A DNA stretch of 64,000 nucleotides from Perca fluviatilis (lineage: Eukaryota; Chordata; Actinopteri; Perciformes; Percidae), in NCBI RefSeq assembly GCF_010015445.1, contig NC_053134.1, positions 7,857,136-7,921,135 of the forward strand, read 5' to 3'. Below, piece by piece: positions 1 through 13,498 of this stretch (its first letter is position 1; every line of letters begins with the position of its first letter). The position numbers and the translations under genes were made by a program. Under the pieces are notes generated by a model. That model saw nothing but the letters and a program-made list of their open reading frames with translations, did not search any database and had not been told where the DNA came from.

Positions 1-1652
1 AGTTCTAAAACACTTGAAGTGCAGCAGAAGTGAAAAACTACACACACCAAAAAGATGCCATCTGTGATCTGAAATCAAAAGTGAAATCAGAACCTTCTGC
101 ATGGCCAGACACCATGTGGGATTAGTGAGAAAATGTTGTTTTGTAATTTGGGTGAACAGACCCCTTTGAGGCACCACAGAGACTGTGAACATCATCCTCT
201 GGCATTAATGTGACTCTATTTACACACAAAAAAAACTAAGAGGCAAAAATAAATATAGTACAAAAAATTCAAATTAAAAAAGAAGTAGCATCAACTGATG
301 GTGCTTTATGAGTCCCTAGGATATAAGTGAAGTTTGCGTACTGCTGACAGATAACATCAAATAACACAGTATGTTCTGACAGCCGCTGTCACAAGTTGTG
401 TCGACATCAAAGAAGCCGAGGGAATCTCCAGACTTTCAGGATGTGTGTCATCTCATCTCACGGTGGCATCACTTGGATGTTGTGTATTTGCTAAACCTAG
501 GACTGTACAAATAGGTCGTCTTGACAGTGCAGCATTGTTTCTGTTGCTTTCCTCCAGTCCTCACCTTCTCAGGTGAACTCATCGAAAACATCTACATGTA
601 ACTCCAAAACCAATCGGCCACCTGTTGTACCGACTTCACACCAGTTTCACACCCACAGCACGGGGTCAAGGGTCAACAGATGGAGCACATTACATGCAAC
701 AGGGCCAGAATGTCTTTCAACTTGTCCATGATCAGGGTGTGAAAAAGAAAAAGAGAGTAAAGGGTAAAGAAACAGCAAGAGAGAACACACTGCACATCCT
801 AGTACTTCTTACTTACTCATTGCTACCAGAGAACCAACACACTCAGGCCAAAAAATAATGCAGCCTGTGTGCACCCAATGCGTTGTTATCTTATTACAGA
901 TATGATTCAGCCCTGATTCAACAGCCCCAATATTGCACATTCAAACGGAAAGATGTGCGCCCAAGCCAGAAGAAATTATATATCTCCATTATAGACACAA
1001 CCACAACATATACTCTAAATTAAAGTGTTACATTATCATGTATATTAGTATGTATTTACCATGCTTTTTATATCCTTCTTGTGTACTGGAAAAGTAGCTA
1101 GGCAATATGTCTCTAAGACCCTTTTATTGTACAGTCAATGTTAAGCAAACAAGAAATGTTAAGAAATAACGTTACTGATGCTTAGCTCTGTCTTAAATGA
1201 GATGCTACATGAGAGGCACAGACTGGAGCTAACGTATGCCTGTGCCTAGTAGAAGAGTTGTAGAAATGAATAAGCACATTGCAGCACGACAGACACAAAA
1301 TGCCAGCGGGTAAGAAAAAGCTTTATCGCTTTACTCACCATAAAAACAGCCAGCTGAAGGCACCAGGTGTCATTGTTGAACCGTTGAGCCGTGAATGCTA
1401 ACGTTAGCCTAGCTAACTCGGCTGGTACTGACGGCTGGCTCCGAACTCCGTTCATTTTCCTCACTTGTTGCACTTGTTTCGGCGCTAAATATTTCGTTAG
1501 TTTCCTCAACATCTTGTTTTGCAACGGAGTGGACTTTGGGTCATATGAAAACCGTTTTATAATAGACATTTTTCGTGCTATAGCTAAGTTACGGAATTTT
1601 ATGGAAGCCCATTTCCGCGTTTTTTCTGTGATGAAAAAATCTTGTAAGTCAT

Positions 1653-1895
1653 TATAATGAGAAACTCAAAATAACGACTTAGTATCTCAAAAAAGAGAAG
1701 TTTCTCAAAATATACTAAGTCATTATTTTAAGATACTATCTCATTATTTTGAGATACTATCTCATTATTTTTAGATACAGACTCATTATTTTGAGGTAGC
1801 CTACTAATTAAGTCATTTTGAGATATAGGCCTAGCCTACTATCTCATTATTTTGAGATACTAATTCATTATTTCGACATATCTCATTTTGAGAAA
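1653..1895. repeat. A+T-rich minisatellite, about 22-bp imperfect unit
   Basis: Imperfect tandem copies of a unit close to ACTATCTCATTATTTTGAGA occur, for example at about 1730-1755, 1750-1775 and 1840-1865. Each unit contains CTCA..TGAG, so it is itself imperfectly palindromic. The left end contains copies in the opposite sense (GAGAAACTCAAAATAACGAC). No coding role is visible. Confidence 0.8.
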
Positions 1896-3994
1896 TGATT
1901 AGGAGATTCGTGGCAATGCGAGACTAGTCGGGATATAATTCATAATGACTCTTGCCCTTTTTTGATGAGATAAACAGCCAAATGTAGCCTAGGCTACTGT
2001 ATCCTAGGCATCATGGCAAAAGCTGTCTTGCATTAAAAAACATGTAGTCTTGTTGGAATCTATGAGCAGTGTTTCATGCTGTTTTCCTGATTAACAATGC
2101 AGGCATTCTATTGTTGAGGGTGTAAAAAAGGCAAAGAAAGTCCGCAGGCCTGAATGTCAGGAAGACACTTTATCTCGGCCACACAGACCGATCAGATCTA
2201 ACATACCGACGTGGACCTGCATAACGGGTCGGTAACTATGAGAGGAAATACCATCTTTGTTCTCTCCAGCTCCTTGGTGTTTCCCGCTGCTAATTCCTAA
2301 TCTTTATGACTACCAGATAAGCACAAGCGTTAATTAAAGAGAGCTGCATAATTATATCTTAGAGGGACCTGCACCAATGCCCCCTCACCACCACCTCCCC
2401 ATGCTGACACTTCAGCCTGGTTTCTCCTCAAGCACTGCATTCTCAACATTTAGCATTCAACGCTGTCACACTCCTCGCATTATCTCATCCTGACCCATTG
2501 CTTTCACCTAGTTTCTGAAAATGGAAGGGGATCCACCCACGCTCCAATGACATGGAAGTAATAAAAAACACAACAGTTTGTTCCCCATTGCCCAGAGCAG
2601 AGTTATAGGTGTTTGTGGAATCCCTACCAGTGAAATCACAGAGAAGCATATCAAATGAAAGTCAATATTTTCACAAGCCACTGACATGGAGGAAAACTAG
2701 AAATGGATGCAGCTCATAAAAAAACATCTTGGCCCCGTAAACAACTTCACATAACTTCACAATCACTGATCATAGCTGAAAATGAAGCGGGGTGGAGAAG
2801 TGTGGGTGCAGCCTTTGGTTTTATGAAATTACCATGACATAAAAATTCATCACAACTAGCTTGCCTGCCCGGGTGCTCGCATCTCCACCAGAACGACCGC
2901 AATCTGTCAGCTCATCTGCGAGTCCATCCCAAGGAGGGGTAGGACAGGCGGAAAATAATAACAGAATGGACAACAAAAGGCTTTGCCAGGATCGTGTGGT
3001 TATGAGTTGAGCTTATTAAAAACCACAGTGGAAAATAAATATGCAAACACCGAGCCCGCCCTCTAGCAGAGAACACAATAAAATATGGTGTGAAAGACAG
3101 AGAGTGAAGAAGGAGGGAGAGCAGACACCCCACTGCTAATTTAATAAACTGACTATAGCAGGCTATGCAATTCCATTATGTTGTGTCATCTGTCCTGCGG
3201 AGCTTGGATCAGTTCCTTGGGGAAGGTCACGACAAATGACAGACATAATCAGATACAATTAAGTCATTCGGGATCCCAAATTCCAACGTCGCGCCAGCAG
3301 GTTTGGAAGCTGATGACCACGCTGTTTGTCTCTGACGTCACTTGTCATTAGGTGGTTTAACATGACTGAGAAGAGAGAGTCAAACATGGTGAATCATTGT
3401 TGAGAAGGGTCGGGAGGTATCCACCTGCTACATTTTCACATAACAATATTTGTTCGATATCTCACCAAAGGTTATGCAAACTGATTTGTACCATGCATAC
3501 GTATTGTTGCTTTTATAATGGTGAGTGCAACACACATCAATGGAGCATGGAGCATGGACTTCACTTCCCACCGGACACAGATGGAAGAAGTAGTCAAGGC
3601 ACTGTAGCCAGGATGTTTCGATCCAAGAAACTGATTGCTGTTTTTCTGGACAGCTGACCCACGTTTGTGATGAATAAAGATGCCACCGCATATATTAGAT
3701 TGATCGTTCGTCTCGAATGCATCTGAATGCATGGATCAGACAAAATTCAAATTTTCTATTTTACGTTTCACTAGCACCTTATGTATATTTTTACATTTCA
3801 AGTCTATTTTCTTATGTTTACGTGATTAACTGTAGTGATTGTTGTTGAACTGGGTTCCCGGGAGCTGCCATAAAGAGTATAAGGTTAACACGGTTGGGGT
3901 TGTGATTGGATAACGACAGCAGTTTGCTTGGCTTTAGTCACCAATTATTATGGAAGTCGGGGTTGATTGTTGGGTTTATAAAACTGAGACAGGG

Positions 3995-5024
3995 CTAGTC
4001 TCGCTTTGCCAGACCTTCCTCCACAGCGCTGCGAAGGAGGCTCTGGCTAGTCCACATAGCATTTTGGGATGGGAGAGAAACATGCTCTGGTTTATTGGCA
4101 TTTCTTTGAACCAATAACAATTGTCTTGGGCGGCGCTAGGCACAGAGCCATTGACATATATAAAATGGACCAACAGAGCCCGTTGCTCTGGACGGAGACC
4201 AGTGAAGGATATTAGAAGCACTTTTCCGGTGAGCGCTGAGCGTTACTGCGCAGCCTCCAACTGAGAGAGACAACGTAAATGTGACGTGAGCAACCTGTCT
4301 GAAAGTTGGAAGTCTTCTGGTAGCTGTGCCAAGAGAAATCTCAATCATTCCCAATCTTACAGAGACAGAGAGCGTAGGTATATGTAAGGAGATAACACAG
4401 ACACAGGCTAATTATTGTTAACTAAAATGCTAGTTAACATCAGTAATTAAACCTAAACAGCTAATGTAAGTCCAAACTGCCTGCTAGCTTCTCCTGTACT
4501 ATACGGTAATTCCTCTACTATGCGACAGTAAGTTGCGTGGTTATGACACAATCGTTAGCCTATTTTTACAAAAACATCTGCTACGGAGCCATAACGTGAG
4601 GTACAAGGTAATGGAGCCTTTAATACATTGTCGTGTTTCTTTAGAAATAAACAATGGACAAATAGAGTCTTTAAACGCTTCAGATGTAAAGTTATTCGCT
4701 GTCAAAGTGACGTCAAAATGAATGGCAGTCAATGGAATGCTAACGGCGGGTGATCGCTTGTTAGCATCAAAATGGCGCCATAGGAGCTACGCATTCCAGA
4801 CGCTCGCTTACCCCCTTGCACAGAGCTCCGGTGCCGCTGCAAAATAGCTATGGGAAGGAACTTGTTTTGGTGGAACATGTGTACATTCAATCGACCGGAG
4901 TTTAAAATTCCAACACCAGAAAGCGTTAGGTAACAGGAAATCCAGTCGAAAAGAAGGACATACGGCAGAATTTCTGGCGGCAACGGGGCAATCCCGGAAG
5001 TTGAAAGTCGTAGATATAGTCTAT
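3995..5024. mobile_element. DNA transposon relic bounded by GACAGGG repeats
   Basis: The segment starts CTAGTCTCGCTTTGCCAGAC and ends near GTAGATATAGTCTAT. It is bracketed by a direct 7-bp repeat GACAGGG (3988-3994 and 5025-5031), consistent with a target-site duplication. The outer parts (such as TTTGGTGGAACATGTGTAC at about 4865 and CCGGAGTTTAAAATTCCAAC at about 4895) are sequences I recognise as a widespread teleost interspersed repeat. The middle is diverged or holds insertions. No transposase frame remains. Confidence 0.65.
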
Positions 5025-6164
5025 GACAGGGGAGACCATAGTTACCGTCTCCAATTTAACCAAGTAGTTTTAGTTGCCTAAACCTAACATAACCTGACAA
5101 GAACAGAGTTGGGAAATCAGATAACACCCATATGAATCAACAATGAACACAATGTCATTCTGCAGATGGGTGTTAGATCAAAAACCACTTATGAGTCGTT
5201 TTGAATGAAAATGACAAAAGAAATTGTCCTTCTGACTTGTTAATGGAAACATATCTGCCCTTCCTTAACTGCAAACTACTTTCTCTTTCAGTCTTAAGGC
5301 CTGCTCCCTGCCTCTCATGACTTAATACTATATTAAGTTTATCACTCATTCAAAACTACATGTAGACATACATATACAGCACACACACACTGCCTTTTTA
5401 CTATAACGGTAAATGTTAGAAATCCTTGACATGATCAGAATGTACCGGTTCAAACAGCAGCAGAAGAAAACAAAGCAAGTGAAGAAAAGGCTACATTTAG
5501 CTCTTGTCATTAGTCAGAGCGAAGAGGCTGTCACGTCACGTATACGGTCAGTGGGAGTGCAGAGCAACGTGGATTTGGTCCTTATGTGCTGCACTGCATT
5601 CGTTACCCGGGTGAAATTTTAGACAAGAGACCAAGAAGGGCAAACCCTGCTCTCTCACACATCTGACTGAACAGTCTCATTCCTGTCAGCTTTGGTTACA
5701 AAGGCTCAAAACTACATAGAGGAAAGGGGACTTAACAGACATATGAATGAATGTTTGATTAATATTTAGACACATTTCAAATCGAAATGTGACATTTTAA
5801 TGAGTTGTTTATTTGTAAGTGTGGTCAGTGCTGCCATAAAACCAAAAGTGACAAATACATCCTCACATTGTTTGCCTTCCTAACATCATTCCTGACATCG
5901 TGCTGTTTTGTGTGAGTTCAAATTGTAGCCTTCTCTGCACCATCAGGAAATGATGCGTTCCACGGGTAGGAGTGGAGGAGGATGCATGCATTGGCTCTGC
6001 ATCCTCTCTGCAGAGAAGTGCCAGTTTCTCAGCTGCAATTTCAAGACAAAGCAGCAGTCGTGTGCTGCATTTTCACCCAGGCCAAATGTCATTGTCAAAT
6101 GAGGAGGTATAAGACGAAAGATAGGGGGATTAAAGGGTGAGATAAAATGTCCCACATCCAGATA

Positions 6165-6730
6165 AGAGATGCAACAGTTAGTCAGTATATCAAAAAAAAG
6201 GAATCATTAACTATTTTGATAATCTATAAATCATTTCAGATGTTTTCCAAGCAAAAATGACAAACATTTTCTGGCCTTAGCTTCTGAAATCTGCTGCTTT
6301 TTACTGTTGTACTAAATGTCTTTAGGTTTTGAACTGTTGGTTGGACAATATGAGACACTTGAACACATCACCTAGTGCTCTGAAAAACTGTAATCAACAT
6401 TTTTCTTTTACTATTAATTGACATTTTATTGTCCAAACGATAATTGATAATGAAAGTAATTGTTTGTTTTAGGGCTGCAACTAACGATTTTATCGACCAG
6501 TTATTTATTGTTTAGCAAAATATGTCCATCATCACAGTTCATAATCATAATTCCTGAGGTGACATTTTCAAGCTCAAGGTGCCAATTTTTTGTTGTTGTA
6601 AAACCAACAGTTCAAACTCCAAAATGTCCATTTGACTATGATGTAAAGCGGCAAATATATTCAAATTTGAGAAGCTTGAATCATCCAAATGTTTGCCATT
6701 TTTTGCTTTTTGGCTTTGATTAATCCACTA
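6165..6730. repeat. Two head-to-head copies of the GGGCTGCAACTAACGATT interspersed repeat
   Basis: A plus-oriented copy begins GGGCTGCAACTAACGATTTT at 6473. The flanking 6165-6470 looks like the same repeat in inverse orientation: it begins with a GCAACAGTTAGTCAG end and finishes with AAACGATAATTGATAATGAA. The family is common in percomorph genomes; I cannot assign a transposon class with certainty. Confidence 0.65.
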
Positions 6731-7968
6731 ATTGCTTTAGTTCTAAATTTCTTATTGACATTTCTGTGGTTTGGGGGATGTTGGCGTATGAGTTGTGCAT
6801 GACAGTCTAAAGAGTCTGGATTATAGATAAGAACCTGTTAGGTGAGAAAAAGCTGCATCCACAACATTGAATCTCAACTCACATCATATCACTGAGGAAC
6901 CTATTTCAGATCCATTTCTCTTCTGACTGCTTCTGGAACCATCTTTTCTGGTGCTATTATAGAGGATAGCTCATCCACACAAGACTGTTTGCACATGCAT
7001 CTTTGTTTTTTCATCTCTATTAAGTTGTCTTATAGGTGCCGAAAGAAAACAATCACGCTGTAACCACTTGCAAAAGAGCTGCAATATGATTCTTTCGTCA
7101 ATATTGCACGGCCATGTTTGGCTCTCAGTTGAAGAAATAACATTTCAAGTCCCTTCTGCTTTACAGTTTCAGCCAACTCATTCAGGGCTTTGGAGAAGAT
7201 GGCCAGCCCACACTGACAGCGTACACCTTCTGGATTGAGACAGTAATAGCATTACCACCAACGAGGCCAGCACACAATATAAAAACAGAATCCTGTTGCT
7301 GCAAAATCACGACTCCCATATCTTCATATATCATCTATACACACCGTGCACGAAGCAAAAACAATCATTAAAACAAACATTAACACTTTTGTCTCTAATG
7401 AAAGTCTGAGAACACAACAGCTTCAAAGAAATAGAAGTTGGAGCTTGTTTGATCTTTTTCAACTATAAATACCTATTCTGACTATAGTAGCTCCGGGGGC
7501 TTTGATAACCAAGATAGGCTGTTTCAGTGGTGGGCCTTGAGGTCTAAGCTGAGGGTAGTAAATATTCAAGAAACTGTCAAGTCTTTTTGTTTGGGAGTGC
7601 AATTACGCCAGCCAGATAAGCAGTGGTTATTCCCCAGCATAATTACACACTTTGTAGCCATATTACTTTTCCAACTGGGCTACAGATTATCACTTTGTGC
7701 ACTGCGAAAAGTATCTTCTCAATCAAATACTCTTAAAAATCAATCGAAAATACTATTTAAAAGCATATCATGTCCTCAAAAGAAATGCATAGAACTTGAA
7801 ATGGAGGTATATGTTTGTGTTTTTGTTTTGTTTTTAAAGAAAATATAGTTATGTTCGATTAAGACTCATCACTCCCAGTTGAGTCACCATTCTACACACG
7901 TTAACATCCATTTGAACTGAGTGGTACTTGTTTCAGGGTGAATATGATTTGGCTTATATGTGATTTTA

Positions 7969-9420
<1,452 letters not shown>

Positions 9421-12400
9421 CTGCTGTGCCAACCAGTCTGTTATTTGTACTCGCGTGTAGCTGCAGCGAAGTGATCGAGGCAGGATGAGAGCTGGATTCC
9501 CACTGAGAAAACACATGGTGGAAATGCGAATGCTCCCTTGATAGGGTGGAAAGAAAGATGGACCAATGACATGTAACAGCAGGAGAGGGACAGCATAAAC
9601 ACATTTTTTTATATACTTTACTACATGAAAATAGATTACACTGTTAAAGAGAATGGATGGTTGGGAGGGGACACTGACATAAACAGTGCTTTTTGTTAAT
9701 ATATTTCGTTTTTCAGAGGTCAAAGGTCATGTACCTGTTTAATTTTCTTACATCGCTGATTCTAATCATAGCACCTCTGTTGGGATAAGTTATGGGTGTA
9801 CCTGTCTGCAAAAGCACCTTGCTGTGCAATGTACGTCTAGAATTAAAGTAGCAACTTTAATGAAAAACACACAGTTTAAGCACAATATTGTCAGGTGCCT
9901 TTTTACTTATTTTTTTCCATCTTGAATGTACACTCTCTTCCATTGTTCTCAGCTAATAGCCTAATAATAATGTCCGGTTTCACTTAAAAGTATTTGGAGT
10001 CTGTATCATTTCTGAATGAACCTCTGTTGTGAAAAGTGTAATTTTTCTGAATGAACATGGGGCCTGCAGTGAACAGCTGTTTTTAAGTGAAAGTGCTTCT
10101 GGTTTCAGGTTTAGCATAATTTTATCATGATGTTTTTGAACGACTTATTCGCCATAATACAACAGTTTTTTTGCTAGTGAGTCGAATTCTGAGGACATTC
10201 TGAGAGGAACAGTTGGTGAAACGATGAGTCATCCATTCTGTTGGGCTTCTCCTTGTACCAACCACCTGTCCACACTGCCTGCCATGCCAGAGGCCCTTTC
10301 ATATTTTCTTAGCATGACACTGCAGTACCCATGCCAGAACTGAAAAAAAAAACAAAAAAAAACCTCATCAAGTTTAGAGAAATGATGTGACGCCCACTTT
10401 CGCGGAGTGATTGACAGGGAAAAGTGTAAAAACAAATCATGCAAGTGTCTTAGTGTCATTGTTTGGCTGACAAATGATGAAGAACAGCATTACCACACTG
10501 CATGATTTATGTTTTAGAGCAAAGTATCTCTGTTTACCCTCCACTTGGAAACACATTGGATAAGACTTTTTTTTTAATACGACCGATCAGTTTGGGAATA
10601 TTTTTTTTTGACTGATTATTAAATTAGCCTATTCACCTGTCAACATAAAATAGATTATGATACTGTAGGTGATGAGATATCATTCTTACATGAACTCCAT
10701 AGAGAAAACAATTCATTTCATATTTTAATTGGATTTTGCACAAAGAACTCTTCCTATAGAAGTTTCTTTGTAAGAAGATGTGGCCATCAGAACATGCCGT
10801 CCTCCACACTGTGACATCAAGTCAGTTAATCTCCAGCAGTCTGCCATGAGCTCTTGATGCAATGCAGCATATCTTGCTGACTAACTCAGGTGAGAGCGGT
10901 GGAGGTGGGCAGCTGTCAGCTGCTTCTCTACATGCACTGTGCTCAGCTTGTCCTCACGTATTAAGCCTTGGTTGCCTGGTAACAGCAAAATGATCATGAA
11001 TTTCCCAGCAAGATGATAGATTGTTAGTATTTTGCCAGCAGAATGAGCGTATCAAAACATGCTTCCTTAGTCATGCTGCACAGTCAAGCTTTTTGATTTG
11101 GTAATTTATAAAATGTGTTTTTTGAAGTGCTTCATGTGATTATGCAAAGCATTTTTCTTTTTCTTTTTTTTTTAAAAATTGTTTAGACTCTGTATTTTGT
11201 TCTTAAGTGACTGTACATTTGGTACTAAACTAGGACTTATATTGACTTTTGTAAAATGTATCAATATTACACAACAGCAATAATACTTATAATACTATGT
11301 TTATTACCATAATACCATGATTCTGTAAAAATACTGGCCCACAGAGCGTAAAAGAAAAAGGAAAAAAGTGCAGCATCCACCATAAGAATTCCTTATTATC
11401 ATGTATGGATGTTTGACATTAGTTATCATCTGACATAGAAGGAGGGCGATAGTGGCATGATGTTATACTGCCACTCAGTGGCTAAAAGACGCTACTACTT
11501 CCACAGTCTAAAGGCTGCACTGTACAGTATGTCTAGCATTATTACAAAAACATTTATGTAAGAGAATAATGTGACGCATTTCTTATTTAGACATTGAAAA
11601 AAATCAGAAATAAATAAAATAAAATCGAGTGGTACATACAAACTGCTACTACTTTTAATAATAATGCACTAATACATATAATGCAATAATACACTTCAAT
11701 GGATACGGATACATATAGTAAGCAATTCAATTAACAGTGTTTTATAAAACACAAAATGGCATTAAGAGAAGAAGTGTAAATGCCCTGACACACCAACCCG
11801 ATAATCGGCCGTCGGACAAGGAACACAAGGCGATATATGCGAAAAGATAAATAAAATAATAATATTGAATAAAAGGCAGTGGCAAACTTTTTTTTTGAGC
11901 CTCGATTTACTACTTAATGTTGAACAGCTTATCTAAAATGCAAACTTAGGCTATAATTTTCACTTAAATCAAAGCCCAACTTCTGAACATAGAAGGCTAT
12001 AACTGCTCTGTGGAGGTCGGTTTTAAACATATTTTATTATTATCAGTTTTATTATCAGATTTTTTAACTAACCGCACAACTGATTTCCGTCTGCAAGTGG
12101 GTCAAATGTATCTGACTGCAAAAAAATACCAAAAAACGTGCGTTTAATACAAAGTGCGCCAGCTACACCTACAAGCGCTCTGATGACACACGGACAGACA
12201 CGCACACCCACCCGTGACCGCTGCCCATGCCAGACTTCATGTGCTTATCCGGGTTCTTTTATGGTAAACAAGCCAGTTGGCTCTACAGGCTGGCGGTTTT
12301 TATAGTGTATTTTTAAAGTCTTACGTTTTTACACAAACAGTAAGTCTTCTAAGTGTATTTGCACATCTTATACAACTATTCATATTTTTATTCTTATGTT

Positions 12401-12500
12401 ATTGACTTATTATACTTGTAGTATAACAATAACATATCGAAGTAGTTCTTACATCAGCCTAAACTCGCTGGTCACAATTCTGTATTATTACCACAAGTAT
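9421..12500. other. abtb3-cry1 intergenic region without a recognised gene
   Basis: About 3 kb of A+T-rich sequence separates the divergent abtb3 and cry1 promoters. No coding exon, RNA gene or clear transposon boundary was found. A stretch near 11785-11830 (CCCGATAATCGGCCGTCGGA) resembles the ends of a common fish MITE but its borders are unclear. Confidence 0.5.
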
Positions 12501-12589
12501 GTTAACTTTTCATGTAATCTGTCTCGCCTCTCCTAGGACATTTGGAAATAGCTAGAAGACTAAAGAAGAAAAGAAAAAACGCACGCTGC

Positions 12590-13498
12590 AGAAACGTGAC
12601 CGTGCTGAGAAAACGCATACAGCGTGCTGGACCAATCACAAAGCTTATACCTTTGTGTGCGTCATCGTGTGGGCGGAAACACGGTTGTGGGTGAAACGGC
12701 GACGAGGTTGAGCGGTTGTTCGTAGACGTGGAGGAAAATTGACTTAAAAACATCCGATCCACAGTGCAGAAGACGGCTCACACGGAACAGAAACGGATTT
12801 TTAACAGCTATGTGTTTGTTCAGTTTGCATTAGGGCGACGATTTTGACATTATCGCAGAAACGGTTTTTACATAACCAGCTTTACCCGGTAACGTGTATT
12901 CACGGTGGGGAGCAGTCGGATCTCGCAACGGTATCTTCTGCTCGTTTTCAGCAACAACTGCCTTCAAATACAGGCTAGTTAATTACTCTGTTACTTAAGT
13001 ATACGTAGATACTGTTTCTAGAGTGCAGGCCTGCGAAAGCTTTTAAGTACACATATAATACAAGCTATTTTTATTATTCGGAAAAAATAAGTTATACAAC
13101 ACAAAACGAGGTTACTGCACGTCAGCGAACCGGGTCCTAAAGCCCGCCGGGTTGCTTGTCACATTGCCGGTCTCGTGCCCAAATGGTTCATCGGCCAACG
13201 GTTTTTAAATTCTTCGACATAATGGAAAAGGTTCTGTTAGAGCAAGGTTAATTGCAAACTTGGGACTGCATCATTGAAAACGACGAGTTGTATGCTAAAA
13301 TAGCATACAAGCTAAAATAGCGCACAAGCTAATATAGCACACGCACTTAAGACATTTGGATTCCCAGTGACCTGGTTTCTTCTTTCTTTCCTGGATACTA
13401 TTTTAACAGCGAGTCTGAATAAGAGTGGAGTGAGCACAAAAAGGACTGTTCTTGAAATACAAAAAGGGGGACAAAAAAAGGACTCGTCCAGTTGAGTA
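12590..13498 (+). promoter_or_regulatory. cry1: cry1 upstream region with D-box and E'-box candidates
   Basis: An exact D-box core, TTATGTAA on the minus strand (TTACATAA at 12868-12875), lies about 625 bp before the cry1 ATG. An E'-box (CACGTT, read as AACGTG at 12891-12896) lies 15 bp downstream, and another AACGTG is at 12593-12598. A GGGCGG box is at 12671-12676 and a CRE-like CGTCA at about 12660. D-boxes drive light-induced clock gene expression in teleosts (known); that these sites function is inferred. The transcription start is not known. Confidence 0.5.

Larger units (their letters stand above)
1..7960. other. Left part of abtb3 intron 1, no other exon seen
   Basis: Apart from the minisatellite at about 1653-1895, the transposon at 3995-5024 and the repeat pair at 6165-6730, this 8 kb holds no recognisable coding exon on either strand. 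All open frames are short and without family resemblance. Position between abtb3 exon 1 and the off-window remainder makes it intronic. Confidence 0.7.

Noticed and set aside
1653..1895. CRISPR-like regular repeats
   Set aside because: Units are contiguous and imperfect, with no unique spacers, in a vertebrate genome.
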